This document shows positions 42,734 through 54,827 of a stretch of 63,724 nt of DNA, piece by piece. Made by a program: the position numbers and the translations under genes. How positions within the stretch are numbered: the first letter of the stretch is position 1; the number at the start of each line of letters is the position of its first letter. Under the pieces are notes generated by a model, which worked only from the letters and a program-made list of their open reading frames with translations, did no database searches and was not told the origin of the DNA. This DNA is from Ruminiclostridium sp. (GTDB taxonomy: Bacteria > Bacillota > Clostridia > Oscillospirales > Ruminococcaceae), in NCBI GenBank assembly GCA_017942025.1, contig JAGAVH010000072.1, positions 1-63,724 on the forward strand. Direction: 5' to 3'.

Positions 42734-43438
42734 ATGTTTTTTTCTCTATTAGGCTCTGCTCTCCAGAATCTGTTGTTCTTTGCTCTCCATTTTGACAATT
42801 CTAACTCCTTCCCACGTCAGCTTACAAGAAAAGAAGAGGAAGAGTGTATAAAGGCGGTAGCAAACGGAGATACATCCGCCAGAAACAAGCTGATACAACA
42901 CAATATGAGGCTTGTCGCCTTTATCGTAAGACGACACTATCCCGATTACCGGGATCAGGAGGACCTTATATCAATAGGTATAATCGGTCTTATACGAGCC
43001 GCAGAAACCTTTGATTATGAGCGGAGTATAAATTTTTCAACCTATGCAGGAAAATGCATAAACAATCAGATACGAATGCATTTCCGCAAAATCAAGCATC
43101 AGCTGACCGAGGTATATATGAACGAACCTATGGACTGCGACAAGGACGGAAACGAGGTCACAATGGCGGATATTTTCCCTGATGACACCTCTGTTGAAGA
43201 TGAGGCGGTTCTGAACATCAATATAAAAAAGCTGTACAGATTCATAGACGAAGAGCTTGATGACAGGGAAAAAGAAATTCTGACAAAGAGATACGGACTC
43301 TCGGGCACAGGTTATAATATACAGAAAATATACACTCAGCAGGAAGTGGCAGACGAGCTTAATATCAGCAGAAGTTATGTTTCAAGGATCGAGAAAAAGG
43401 CATTGCAGAAGCTGAAGGCGAGATTTGACGAAAAGTGA
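42734..43438 (+). CDS. sigK: sporulation sigma factor SigK
   Basis: Late mother-cell sigma factor of sporulation. The 234 residues align with Bacillus pro-SigK across the protein: a hydrophobic leader (residues 1-27, FFSLLGSALQNLLFFALHF), RNKLIQHNMRLVAFIVRRHY (region 2.1), DLISIGIIGLIRAAETFDYE (2.2-2.3), FSTYAGKCINNQIRMHFR (2.4), and QQEVADELNISRSYVSRIEK (4.2). The leader resembles the membrane-bound pro-sequence that is cleaved on activation. The reading frame is uninterrupted, so no skin element. ATG 42734 is chosen because AAAGGTGATGG precedes it. Confidence 0.9.
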   Translation: MFFSLLGSALQNLLFFALHFDNSNSFPRQLTRKEEEECIKAVANGDTSARNKLIQHNMRLVAFIVRRHYPDYRDQEDLISIGIIGLIRAAETFDYERSINFSTYAGKCINNQIRMHFRKIKHQLTEVYMNEPMDCDKDGNEVTMADIFPDDTSVEDEAVLNINIKKLYRFIDEELDDREKEILTKRYGLSGTGYNIQKIYTQQEVADELNISRSYVSRIEKKALQKLKARFDEK

Positions 43439-43476
43439 AATTATTCACGCTTTTTTATAGTGGAGATAATAATAAA

Positions 43477-43500
43477 ATCCGCAAGGAAATCCTTGCGGAT
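43477..43500. terminator. convergent terminator sigK / flavin reductase
   Basis: ATCCGCAAGG pairs with CCTTGCGGAT around AAAT. It serves the convergent genes on both sides. Confidence 0.8.
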
Positions 43501-43505
43501 AGATT

Positions 43506-44057
43506 TTATTCCCTTTCCTTAAAGGATACAAGCTCTGTGACCTTTTCACAGGGTATGCATTCCACGTCGAGATTTTCCGCATAAATGCATTTTGTATCTC
43601 TTATTCCGTACATAGTCTGTGCCAGCATTTTTACGTAGTTATATCCGAAGTCGGCATATATTCTACCGCCTGCCGTGGTTATATAGACAAGTCTTTTTGC
43701 CTTGCAGAGTCCCTTTGGTATATTTTTTTCATAAGTAAAGGTAATACCTGATACGGTTATATTTTCGATATAGATTTTAAGAAGTGCGGGAAAGCCTAAA
43801 TCCCAGTAGGGAGCGGCTATTACTATTTCGTCCGCCTCTGCAAACTGACGGGCATAGCGGAGCATTTCGTCATCAGTCTTATTTCCGGCAATAAGTCTGT
43901 CTCTTTTTTCAAGTCTTGCTTTATCAAGAGGCAGGATATTTTCATTCTGAAGAACGATTTCGGTAATATCACCGTCTGCGTTTTCAAGATATTTTCTTGC
44001 ATAGACAAGAGTTCTTGATTCCTCTCTGACGCAGGCATTTATAAAAAGGAGCTTCAT
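43506..44057 (-). CDS. flavodoxin-fold NAD(P)H-dependent oxidoreductase
   Basis: A 183-residue FMN-dependent reductase of the AzoR/NQO type. The phosphate-binding loop region is LLFINACVREESRTLVYARK; EADEIVIAAPYWDLGFPALLKIYIENIT is the family core; LVYITTAGGRIY completes the FMN site. These enzymes reduce quinones or azo compounds. ATG 44057 lies 1 bp after the leuA stop (TAAAATG), so it is translationally coupled to leuA; an ATG at 44075 would overlap leuA. Confidence 0.86.
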   Translation of the reverse strand: MKLLFINACVREESRTLVYARKYLENADGDITEIVLQNENILPLDKARLEKRDRLIAGNKTDDEMLRYARQFAEADEIVIAAPYWDLGFPALLKIYIENITVSGITFTYEKNIPKGLCKAKRLVYITTAGGRIYADFGYNYVKMLAQTMYGIRDTKCIYAENLDVECIPCEKVTELVSFKERE

Positions 44058-44058
44058 T

Positions 44059-45738
44059 TTACACCACCAGATCACTGTTATTTATAGCACTTATAAGGGC
44101 GCTCACAGAGGAGCTTACAATATCGGTGTGGAGTCCTGCGCCCCAGGAGTGCTCTGATTTGCTGTCGCAGATTTCCACATAGGCCACCGCCTTTGATTTC
44201 GAGCCGACCTCAAGGGCGTGCTCATTATAGTTCACGATAGTATAATCAAGACCAAGTCCCTTTCTTATAGCGTCGCTGACAGCGTCAAGACGACCGTTGC
44301 CCTTGCCTGTGAGGAGCATTTCTTCATTCTTATAGATAAGAGAAACGTTTGCAATGATAGTTCCATCGGACTTTGACTGCATATAATGCGCCTCGGAAAC
44401 ACGGAGCTTTGTTTCTACGTTTACAAACTGCTCCATAAACACCGAGTAAACCTCATCGGGAGATAATTCTTTATGTAAATGATCGGATACGGATTTGACG
44501 GTATAGCCGACCTTTTCTCTGAATTTAGGCGGCAGATTGACGCCGTACTTCTGCTGAAGCAGATAGCCGATTCCGCCCTTTCCGCTCTGACTGTTTATAC
44601 GTATAACGTCGCTGTCGTATTCTCTGCCGATGTCCTTGGGATCGATAGGAAGGTAAGGTACTGTCCAGTGTGCAGGGTTCTGCTCCTCACGCCACTTCAT
44701 GCCCTTTGCGATAGCGTCCTGATGAGAGCCTGAAAATGCCGCAAATACAAGTGCACCGCTGTAGGGCTGGCGATCGTAGACGTGCATACAGGTCATTTTT
44801 TCATATATTTCGGTAAGTCTTGGCAGATCGGAGAAATCAAGTCCGGGATCGACACCGTGAGAATACATATTGAGAGCAAGGGTGATTATATCCACGTTGC
44901 CTGTTCTTTCACCGTTGCCGAAGAGCGTACCCTCGATTCTGTCTGCGCCTGCCAAAAGTCCCAGCTCGCTGTCTGCTACAGCACAGCCTCTGTCGTTGTG
45001 AGGGTGGAGAGAAATAAGTACACTATCTCTGTATGCTATATTCTTGCAGACATATTCCACCTGACTTGCATATATATGAGGAAGAGACATTTCCACAGTA
45101 ACAGGGAGATTTATTATTGCTTTCCTATCAGAAGTAGGCTTCCATACGTCAAGTACCGCATTGCATACCTCCAGCGCAAAATCAGGCTCGGTACCTGTAA
45201 AGCTCTCAGGAGAATATTCAAAGCAGAAATCCCCCTGCTCCCTATCAGCATACTCCTTTAAAAGCTTTGCGCCATCTACAGCGATATTTATTATCTCTTC
45301 CTTTGACTTTCTGAAAACCTGCTCCCTCTGTGCAACGGAAGTAGAATTATACAGATGCACTATAGCGTGCTTTACACCTTTAAGTGCTTCAAAGGTCTTT
45401 TTTATGATATGCTCTCTTGACTGGGTAAGCACCTGTACCGTAACATCATCGGGTATCAGATTTCTTTCAATCAATGTGCGGCAGAATTCGTATTCGGTTT
45501 CTGAAGCCGCAGGAAAGCCTATCTCGATTTCCTTGAAGCCTATCCGCACAAGCTCCTTGAAAAAGGTGAGCTTTTCTTCAAGGCTCATAGGTACGATAAG
45601 CGCCTGATTACCGTCACGAAGGTCAACACTGCACCAGACGGGTGCTTTATCTATATAGTCCTTTTTCATCCAATCGCTACTGTCAGCAGGTGGTATAAAG
45701 TACTCCCTGCCATATTTTGAAACATCCATTTTCCCCAT
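44059..45738 (-). CDS. leuA: 2-isopropylmalate synthase
   Basis: First committed step of leucine synthesis: 2-oxoisovalerate plus acetyl-CoA. The 559 residues match the long LeuA form: WCSVDLRDGNQALIVPMSLE (catalytic Arg and metal Asp), VHLYNSTSVAQREQVF, ISLHPHNDRGCAVADSELGL, the TIM barrel through GNGERTGNVDI, and the C-terminal regulatory domain (about 430-559) that normally gives leucine feedback. ATG 45738 follows GAAAGGAAACC inside the intergenic space; a TTG at 45777 would overlap ligA. No leuB, leuC or leuD gene is near. Confidence 0.93.
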   Translation of the reverse strand: MGKMDVSKYGREYFIPPADSSDWMKKDYIDKAPVWCSVDLRDGNQALIVPMSLEEKLTFFKELVRIGFKEIEIGFPAASETEYEFCRTLIERNLIPDDVTVQVLTQSREHIIKKTFEALKGVKHAIVHLYNSTSVAQREQVFRKSKEEIINIAVDGAKLLKEYADREQGDFCFEYSPESFTGTEPDFALEVCNAVLDVWKPTSDRKAIINLPVTVEMSLPHIYASQVEYVCKNIAYRDSVLISLHPHNDRGCAVADSELGLLAGADRIEGTLFGNGERTGNVDIITLALNMYSHGVDPGLDFSDLPRLTEIYEKMTCMHVYDRQPYSGALVFAAFSGSHQDAIAKGMKWREEQNPAHWTVPYLPIDPKDIGREYDSDVIRINSQSGKGGIGYLLQQKYGVNLPPKFREKVGYTVKSVSDHLHKELSPDEVYSVFMEQFVNVETKLRVSEAHYMQSKSDGTIIANVSLIYKNEEMLLTGKGNGRLDAVSDAIRKGLGLDYTIVNYNEHALEVGSKSKAVAYVEICDSKSEHSWGAGLHTDIVSSSVSALISAINNSDLVV

Positions 45739-45766
45739 TTTTAGGTTTCCTTTCAGATTTCTGAAA

Positions 45767-48476
<2,710 letters not shown>

Positions 48477-48534
48477 AAAACACCTGCTTTGCTTACTTAC
48501 AAAGATATTCAAAGCAGGTGATTTTTATGTTTTA

Positions 48535-49959
48535 TTATTCTGACTTATAGAAAGCGGAGAATGCCTTGTAAGCCATATATACATCATTCTTTGCTGTAAT
48601 TTCAAATGGAGCGTGCATAGACAGTACCGGTACGCCAACGTCAATAGTATCAATGTTGAGATTAGCGATATAAGCCGCTACAGTTCCGCCACCGCCGAAG
48701 TCTACCTTACCAAGCTCGCCTGTCTGCCATACTACCTCATTCTTGTCAAGCATAGAGTGGATAAAGCCTACGTATTCTGCGTTGGCGTCGCTTGTGCCGG
48801 ACTTACCTCTTGCTCCTGTGTACTTGGTTACTACGATACCCTTGTTCATAAATGCGCTGTTCTTTCTCTCGTAGCCTTCGGGGAAGGTGGGATCAAAGCC
48901 TGCATTTACGTCGGCAGAAAGGCATCTGGACGCAGTCATTACTGTTCTGCCGTCGCTACCGCCGTTTTCTGCAAGGTCATAGAGGAAGAACTTGAGGTAG
49001 GAGGAGCAAAGGCCTGTATTGCCGTCGCTGCCTGTTTCCTCCTTGTCGGTAAGAACGCATACTGCTGTTCTCTCGGGGATGCCCTTCATATCAAGAAGAG
49101 CTGTGAAGGCTGTATAGGAGCATACTCTGTCATCCTGACCATAAGCACCCACAAGACTTCTGTCAAAGCCTACGTCTCTTGCCTTCATAGCAGGTACGCA
49201 TTCAAGCTCTGCACTTAAAAAGTCCTTTTCTACGATTCCGTACTTTTCAAATAATATATTCATAAGATTGAGCTTTACAGCATCGGAGGTTTCGTCCTCC
49301 TTGAAGGGACGGGAGCCGATGAGGATATTAAGTTCCTCGCCTGTTATAAGCTTGTTTGCAGGTCTCTTGTACTGCTCTTCTGCAAGGTGGGGTAAAAGGT
49401 CTGTTACTACAAAGCAGGGATCAGCCTCGTCTTCACCGATATTTACTGTGATAACTGTGCCGTCGTTCTTGGCAATAACACCGTGGAGAGATAAGGGGAT
49501 AGCTGTCCACTGATACTTCTTGATACCTCCGTAGTAATGAGTCTTGAAGTAGCCAAGCTCGTCAGCCTCATAAAGAGGATTCTGCTTTAAGTCGATACGG
49601 GGAGAGTCGATATGTGCGGCGGTGAGATTAACGCCGTTTTCAATATCCTGCTTGCCGAATACCGCAAAGATTACCGCCTTTCCTCTGTTTACTGTGTAAA
49701 CCTTGTCGCCTGCCTTATACTTTGCGTTTTTATCAAAGAGTTTAAAGCCTGCCTTTTCTGCCATTTCTACCGCTGTGGCACAAGCCTCTCTTTCAGTCTT
49801 ACCGCTGTCAAGGAACTTTTTGTAGCCCTCGCAGTATTTATCAGCCTTCTTCTGTTCTGCGTCGGACATTATAAGAGTTGCATGCTTCTTTGTATAAAAG
49901 AGCTTCTCCTTTAATTCTTCTGCCTTTGACTTAGACGCCTTTTTTGTTTCCTTTGCCAT
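48535..49959 (-). CDS. M18 family aminopeptidase
   Basis: A 474-residue zinc metallopeptidase of the M18 (aminopeptidase I) family. Metal-ligand regions are visible: VNLTAAHIDSPRIDLK (His, Asp), VLTDKEETGSDGNTG (catalytic Glu pair), and LSMHAPFEITAKNDVY near the C-terminus. The N-terminal AEELKEKLFYTKKHA is charged and helical. It probably trims peptides in the cytoplasm. AAGGACGG precedes the ATG; it sits in the long minus-strand run from prfA. Confidence 0.92.
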   Translation of the reverse strand: MAKETKKASKSKAEELKEKLFYTKKHATLIMSDAEQKKADKYCEGYKKFLDSGKTEREACATAVEMAEKAGFKLFDKNAKYKAGDKVYTVNRGKAVIFAVFGKQDIENGVNLTAAHIDSPRIDLKQNPLYEADELGYFKTHYYGGIKKYQWTAIPLSLHGVIAKNDGTVITVNIGEDEADPCFVVTDLLPHLAEEQYKRPANKLITGEELNILIGSRPFKEDETSDAVKLNLMNILFEKYGIVEKDFLSAELECVPAMKARDVGFDRSLVGAYGQDDRVCSYTAFTALLDMKGIPERTAVCVLTDKEETGSDGNTGLCSSYLKFFLYDLAENGGSDGRTVMTASRCLSADVNAGFDPTFPEGYERKNSAFMNKGIVVTKYTGARGKSGTSDANAEYVGFIHSMLDKNEVVWQTGELGKVDFGGGGTVAAYIANLNIDTIDVGVPVLSMHAPFEITAKNDVYMAYKAFSAFYKSE

Positions 49960-49983
49960 TGTGAAAACCGTCCTTTCGCTTAT

Positions 49984-50583
49984 TTAATCTTTGTTATATA
50001 ATTTGCAGTAGGTTTCGTAAGCCTTACTGATTTTATCCACATAGTGCGCTGTATCGGGATTCGGTATTTTTATAAGCTTACCGTTTTCCGAATATTCTTC
50101 ATTTTCAAGCCAGGAGCTGACGCTTCCGTTTCCTGCATGATACGCCGCCGCTATCTCGGTAAGTCCTCCGCCGAATTCTTCTGAAAGATATTTCAGCAGG
50201 TAGCAACCGTATCGGATGTTTGTTTCAGCCTCATACATGCTGTCATAGCTTATTTCGGGGTTGTTCTCCTCGTCAAGTCTGTAGCGTATCCACTCAAAGG
50301 TTTCGGGCATTATCTGCATTAACCCTCTTGCACCAAGATAGGATTCTGCCTTTTCATTAAAACCGCTTTCAGTCTTTATAAAGGCGTAGACAAGGTATTC
50401 ATCCAGCCCCGACTCCCTGCTGTAACGACTGATATATTCACCGTATTTCAGCGGATGCGTTTCCCTCTGCCACTTTTCAGCACCGTAGCTGACGCCGAAA
50501 ACCGCAAGAACGATAATTGCCGCTATGATAAATACAGTCAGCACAGTTTTTCGCGTTTTGTTTTTTCTTTTTGTTCTACTCAT
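49984..50583 (-). CDS. lytic murein transglycosylase (SLT domain)
   Basis: A 199-residue protein with an N-terminal TM anchor (about 13-32, VLTVFIIAAIIVLAVFGVSY) and an SLT lysozyme-like domain. The catalytic glutamate is in FIKTESGFNEKAES, followed by YLGARGLMQIMPETFEWI and TNIRYGCYLLKYLSEEFGG, then IAAAYHAGNGSVSSWL. It cleaves peptidoglycan between MurNAc and GlcNAc. Its start overlaps the coaE stop in ATGA. Confidence 0.93.
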   Translation of the reverse strand: MSRTKRKNKTRKTVLTVFIIAAIIVLAVFGVSYGAEKWQRETHPLKYGEYISRYSRESGLDEYLVYAFIKTESGFNEKAESYLGARGLMQIMPETFEWIRYRLDEENNPEISYDSMYEAETNIRYGCYLLKYLSEEFGGGLTEIAAAYHAGNGSVSSWLENEEYSENGKLIKIPNPDTAHYVDKISKAYETYCKLYNKD

Positions 50584-51173
50584 ATACCTCTTAATATCTG
50601 CAGGGCTGTTTTTTCTGATATATCTGTAAGCTCCTGCTGTGTGCCGTTGTTTTCTATAGCATAAAGACTTTGCTTTATGTAAAAATCTTTATCGTACTGG
50701 GAGGACAGACGGCTCTGAGCCATTTCTTTTGTAATATTATCCCTTGCCATTATACGCTCTATCGATTTTTCTCTGTCGCACACCACACTTACTACACCGT
50801 CACAGATAAAATCTATGCCGCTTTCAAAAAGTGTGGGAGCATCAAGCAGAATATATTCATTATCTGCATTTTCTATCTGCTTTATAACTCTGTAGGTTAT
50901 ATAGGGATAGATTGTGTCATTCAGTATTTTAAGCTTTTTACTGTCGTTAAATACGATATTACCCAGCTTTTTTCTGTCAAGAGTGCCGTCGGGAGTTATC
51001 ACTCCACCGAATTTTTCAGCAATTTCATTAAGGCAGGCTGTTCCCTTTTCGGTAACCTCTCTTGCCACCTTGTCGCAGTTTATTACTTCAAAGCCGCATC
51101 TTTTAAAGACATTGCTGACTGTGGTCTTTCCTGCGCCTGACATACCTGTCAGTCCGTATATCTTCTTTTTCAT
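50580..51173 (-). CDS. coaE: dephospho-CoA kinase
   Basis: Last step of coenzyme A synthesis, phosphorylating dephospho-CoA. The 197 residues start with the P-loop YGLTGMSGAGKTTVSNVF, then VINCDKVAREV, the DAPTLFESG lid region and SVVCDREKSIERIMARDNIT. The overlap with the next gene indicates co-translation. Confidence 0.94.
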   Translation of the reverse strand: MKKKIYGLTGMSGAGKTTVSNVFKRCGFEVINCDKVAREVTEKGTACLNEIAEKFGGVITPDGTLDRKKLGNIVFNDSKKLKILNDTIYPYITYRVIKQIENADNEYILLDAPTLFESGIDFICDGVVSVVCDREKSIERIMARDNITKEMAQSRLSSQYDKDFYIKQSLYAIENNGTQQELTDISEKTALQILRGI

Positions 51174-51188
51174 CAGAATACCACCATT

Positions 51189-52202
51189 TCAGATTTTTAT
51201 GACATTGAATGCCGCCGCACGAAGAAGTCTGTTATAAACAGCAGTACCCACTCCGCTTTTTTCGGGACAGCGGACATAGGCAGTCTTTACTCCGAGCTCG
51301 TCTGTGTGACGGAGAAGTGCAAAAAGATTATGTGCCTGCTCTTCTGCTGTAGCGCCGTAGCTTAATGTATTTATCTCTATACCCTGCTCGTTGCCGAATA
51401 TGACGCCGTAGACATTTTCTTGCTTTTTGCTGTTCAGAAAATCTGCCAGCGCCCTTTCATCGTCCGTTTCAATTATTATTATTTCAGCCTTAGGTGAATA
51501 ATGCTTATATTTTACGCCGGGAGAGATGACCTTTTCATTTTCCATTGGCTTTGCGAATACGTTCTTATCCGTTTCGACCTTACAGAAGCGGCTTAACATC
51601 TCTTCTGTAACTGCACCGGGGCGGAGTATCTTTACTGCCGTACCGTTATCGGTAAAGCAGATAACTGTGCTTTCTACTCCCTTTTCGCATTCACCGCCGT
51701 CTATTATGAGAGGGATTCTGCCCTTCATATCATTGTAGACGTGAATGGCTGAGGTGGGACTGGGACTGCCTGAAAGATTTGCCGAGGGAGCGGCTAAAGG
51801 AAAACCGCACATTTCTATCAGATTCAACGTATCCTCGTTATCAGGCATACGGACTGCAACCGTATCCAGTCCGCCGCTTGTAGTATCGGGTACGATATCC
51901 TTTTTCGGGAATATCATAGTCAGCGGTCCGCTCCAGAAATTATCCGCAAGAGTAAGCGCTAAGGGTGGTATCTCTCTTACCGAGTTTTTCAGCATCTCTA
52001 AACTGCTGATATGGATTATAAGAGGATTATCCTGGGGTCTGCCCTTGGCTTCGAATATCTTTGCACAAGCCTTGCTGTCATAGGCGTTTGCCGCAAGTCC
52101 ATATACGGTTTCTGTGGGAATACCCACTACCTCGCCGTTTTTTATAAGCTTCGCCGCTTTTTTCAGCACCTCGATTGAGGGCTTTAAAACTTCTGTTTCC
52201 AA
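51189..52202 (-). CDS. L-threonylcarbamoyladenylate synthase
   Basis: Makes threonylcarbamoyl-AMP for the t6A37 modification of ANN-reading tRNAs. The 337 residues comprise a YrdC domain (GEVVGIPTETVYGLAANAYD, KGRPQDNPLIIHI, PLAAPSANLSGSPSPTSA) and a C-terminal Sua5 domain (from about 220; SPGVKYKHYSPKAEIIII), so it is the long Sua5/YwlC type. The neighbour prfA is its usual partner in Firmicutes. Symbol sua5 or tsaC would both be used. Confidence 0.94.
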   Translation of the reverse strand: METEVLKPSIEVLKKAAKLIKNGEVVGIPTETVYGLAANAYDSKACAKIFEAKGRPQDNPLIIHISSLEMLKNSVREIPPLALTLADNFWSGPLTMIFPKKDIVPDTTSGGLDTVAVRMPDNEDTLNLIEMCGFPLAAPSANLSGSPSPTSAIHVYNDMKGRIPLIIDGGECEKGVESTVICFTDNGTAVKILRPGAVTEEMLSRFCKVETDKNVFAKPMENEKVISPGVKYKHYSPKAEIIIIETDDERALADFLNSKKQENVYGVIFGNEQGIEINTLSYGATAEEQAHNLFALLRHTDELGVKTAYVRCPEKSGVGTAVYNRLLRAAAFNVIKI

Positions 52203-52211
52203 TATATCACC

Positions 52212-53288
52212 TTAATTTTCGTTGCTTGCCGCAAGCTTTGCCGCTTTATCCGCTATAGCCAGTGCCTCAAACACCTCGTCACAGTCGCCGTTGAGCATTG
52301 CTTCAAGCTTATATAATGTAAGTCCTATTCTGTGGTCTGTTACACGGCTCTGGGGATAGTTATAGGTTCTTATTCTTTCGGAACGGTCGCCTGTACCTAC
52401 CTGAATTTTTCTCTCACGCGCAATCTTACTTGTCTGCTCATTCAGTTTTGCTTCATAGAGCTTACTGTAGAGCATCTTCATAGCCTTGTCCTTGTTCTTA
52501 TGCTGGCTTCGTTCCTCCTGACATTCTACCACCACGCCTGTGGGATGGTGAATGATACGGATTGCGGATTCAGTCTTGTTGATATGCTGACCGCCTGCAC
52601 CGCTGGAGCGATAGGTCTGGAATTCCAAATCAGCGGGATTTATCTCTACGTCCACCTCTTCCACTTCAGGTAGCACCGCTACGGTAATAGTTGACGTGTG
52701 GATTCTACCCTGAGTTTCGGTTTCGGGAACTCGCTGAACTCTGTGAACACCGCTTTCGTATTTCAGTTTTGCATACGCTCCCTCGCCCTCGACGGAAAAG
52801 CTGATTTCCTTATAGCCGCCAAGCTCGGTGGGATTTGAATTTATTACTTCCATCTTCCAACCCTTCAGCTGTGCGTACATAGTGTACATTCTGTAAAGGG
52901 AGTTCGCAAAGAGTGCCGCTTCGTCGCCGCCTGCACCGCCGCGGATTTCTATAATAACGTTCTTATCGTCGTCAGGGTCCTTAGGTAAAAGCAGTATTTT
53001 AAGCTCGTCCGTGTACTTCTCGATAAGCGCCTTGTTTTCTTCAAACTGTGCCTGCACCATTTCCTTGAAATCCTTATCAAGTCCGCCTTCGTCAAGCATA
53101 GCCTTTGCTTCTTCATAGTCGTCGCTGGCTGTCTTGTATTCTCTGTACTTATCTATTATGGGGTTGAGATTTTTAAGCTCCTTCATAAGATTCTTATACT
53201 GCTCCTGATCGTTTATAACATTTATATCAGTGAGCTTTTCGTTTATCTCATCAAAACGCTTTTCAAGTCCCTTTAATTTATCAAGCAT
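52212..53288 (-). CDS. prfA: peptide chain release factor 1
   Basis: RF1 reads UAA and UAG and triggers peptide release. The 358 residues contain the codon-recognition loop RVPETETQGRIHTS (PxT), and the catalytic GGQ in YRSSGAGGQHINKTESAIRI. The absence of a frameshift signal separates it from prfB. It overlaps the DUF951 gene by 8 bp at the start. Confidence 0.96.
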   Translation of the reverse strand: MLDKLKGLEKRFDEINEKLTDINVINDQEQYKNLMKELKNLNPIIDKYREYKTASDDYEEAKAMLDEGGLDKDFKEMVQAQFEENKALIEKYTDELKILLLPKDPDDDKNVIIEIRGGAGGDEAALFANSLYRMYTMYAQLKGWKMEVINSNPTELGGYKEISFSVEGEGAYAKLKYESGVHRVQRVPETETQGRIHTSTITVAVLPEVEEVDVEINPADLEFQTYRSSGAGGQHINKTESAIRIIHHPTGVVVECQEERSQHKNKDKAMKMLYSKLYEAKLNEQTSKIARERKIQVGTGDRSERIRTYNYPQSRVTDHRIGLTLYKLEAMLNGDCDEVFEALAIADKAAKLAASNEN

Positions 53289-53496
53289 TTTCCTTCTCCT
53301 TATCCTCTGTCTGTATATTTGTCGAAACTATGGATTTTATCTTTTTTTCACATTTTGCCCTGGGCGTCATAAACTCTCTGCCACAGCCCTTACATCTCAG
53401 CTTGAAATCTGCTCCTATACGCAGTACCAGCATCTCCTTACTGCCGCAGGGATGCTCCTTTTTCATAGTAAGGATATCACCTACTTTTATATCCAT
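53281..53496 (-). CDS. DUF951 protein
   Basis: A 71-residue protein with the DUF951 pattern: VGDILTMKKEHPCGSKEMLV and FKLRCKGCGREFMTPR. The single Cys upstream plus CKGC suggests a small zinc ribbon. Function unknown; it is often encoded near ychF, rpsF or prfA in Firmicutes. It heads the minus-strand run that continues to 43506. Confidence 0.85.
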   Translation of the reverse strand: MDIKVGDILTMKKEHPCGSKEMLVLRIGADFKLRCKGCGREFMTPRAKCEKKIKSIVSTNIQTEDKEKENA

Positions 53497-53648
53497 AGTT
53501 TCATCTCCTGTCTATTTAATCACATTCTATATAATTATACCACATTTTATAGTGTTTTTCAACGTTTCAATTTTAAATTCATGAAAATTTTAGCAGTATT
53601 TAAATTATTCTGACGACAGATAATAAAAATAAAAGGAGTTTTTTTAAC

Positions 53649-53972
53649 ATGAAATTAAAAGCACGATTCGAAAGCGTTGAAAAAGCAGAATATGCTTCTT
53701 CTCTTATACACGAGAAATACCCCTTTATCCACAGCGATATAACAATGCTCCACGACACAACCGGATATTACAGCTACTGCACCGTAGTTCCTAATGCAAC
53801 GGTGAGCACGGGCTATATGTCGGGGATATTCTGTCCCATATTTCCTGAAAATGCTACCAGCGAGGATGTAAGAAAATCTGCATCTGCTTTATTACAGATA
53901 AAATGCTCCCCTGAAAACTCAGGGGAGCTGGGAAAAATCATTATGTTCTGCGACGGTAGGCTGGCGGAGTAA
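53649..53972 (+). CDS. small unknown protein
   Basis: A 107-residue protein, no signal peptide. Pattern: KLKARFESVEKAEYASSLI, then a Tyr-rich strand (TGYYSYCTVVPNATVSTGYM) and a helix (SEDVRKSASALLQIK), suggesting an alpha-beta fold with duplicated ferredoxin-like elements. AAAAGGAG lies 11-12 bp before the ATG. It ends 1 bp before the convergent phosphoesterase gene. Not recognised. Confidence 0.6.
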   Translation: MKLKARFESVEKAEYASSLIHEKYPFIHSDITMLHDTTGYYSYCTVVPNATVSTGYMSGIFCPIFPENATSEDVRKSASALLQIKCSPENSGELGKIIMFCDGRLAE

Positions 53973-53973
53973 G

Positions 53974-54813
53974 TCATATTCCGAGTATTTCAGCGGCGTT
54001 CTGCCATAATTCTTCATCGGAAAAACTCCTGCCGCTTTGCTGTGACAGCTTTTCGACAAGCTTTATGCATCTTTCATTATAATGCTCGCCTGTTTTGATT
54101 ATCGCTATCATTGTTCTTGACCATACATCGGCATATTCTATAAGCCCGCTTTCATAGAATTCGTTTATAGCCGCCTCTGTGTCGTAGGGCAATTCTATAA
54201 GCTGAGGGATTATATTGTTTCCTGAAAACTCTGCTACTGCCATCTGCGCCATAGTTCTGCCGCTGACAGGAACACCCACAGAGCCGGGGTTTAACAGGAG
54301 TCTGCCGTTATTTTGATATACAAATGGCTTATGACTGTGACCAAGTATATGAAAAGGCGTTTTCTGTTGCCTTGTAAAGCTGTCAGCCGTACCATCGTCG
54401 ATCAGTATGAGCTCTCTCGGATTTTCATATCCGCCGTGACTGATTCCAAAGGGCTTGTAATTGCCTATCTGTATCTCGCTTGATACGGTAAGAGAAGAAA
54501 ACCATTCTATATCTTCATCCCTCAGATTTTCGTAGGTGTATAAAAGAGAACCCTGCTGACTGCCTTTATCAAATGTTGTACCGTTTTTAAAGGCACTTTC
54601 CATATACTCTTCTCGGTTTCCTTTTATATAAAAGCATACATGATTTCTCGCAAATTCCTTTATAGCATCAAGCGTTCTTACCGGATAAGGCAGATCGGAG
54701 ATATAATCGCCCAGATAGCAGATATGTTCTATATTGTTTTTTTCTATGTAATCATAGCAGGCTGACAAAGCATGGTAATTGCTGTGTATGTCTGATAAAA
54801 AAGCAATCTTCAT
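53974..54813 (-). CDS. calcineurin-like metallophosphoesterase
   Basis: A 279-residue metallophosphoesterase. The five metal motifs are present: IAFLSDIHSNYHAL (D-x-H), CYLGDYISD (GD), YIKGNREEYM (GN with RE in place of HE/HD), ISHGG, and HILGHSHKPF (GHxH). It belongs to the YfcE-like small phosphodiesterase group; substrate unknown. AAAGGAGTAGGGTA precedes the ATG; a folded 104-nt segment lies just upstream. Confidence 0.88.
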   Translation of the reverse strand: MKIAFLSDIHSNYHALSACYDYIEKNNIEHICYLGDYISDLPYPVRTLDAIKEFARNHVCFYIKGNREEYMESAFKNGTTFDKGSQQGSLLYTYENLRDEDIEWFSSLTVSSEIQIGNYKPFGISHGGYENPRELILIDDGTADSFTRQQKTPFHILGHSHKPFVYQNNGRLLLNPGSVGVPVSGRTMAQMAVAEFSGNNIIPQLIELPYDTEAAINEFYESGLIEYADVWSRTMIAIIKTGEHYNERCIKLVEKLSQQSGRSFSDEELWQNAAEILGI

Positions 54814-54827
54814 TACCCTACTCCTTT

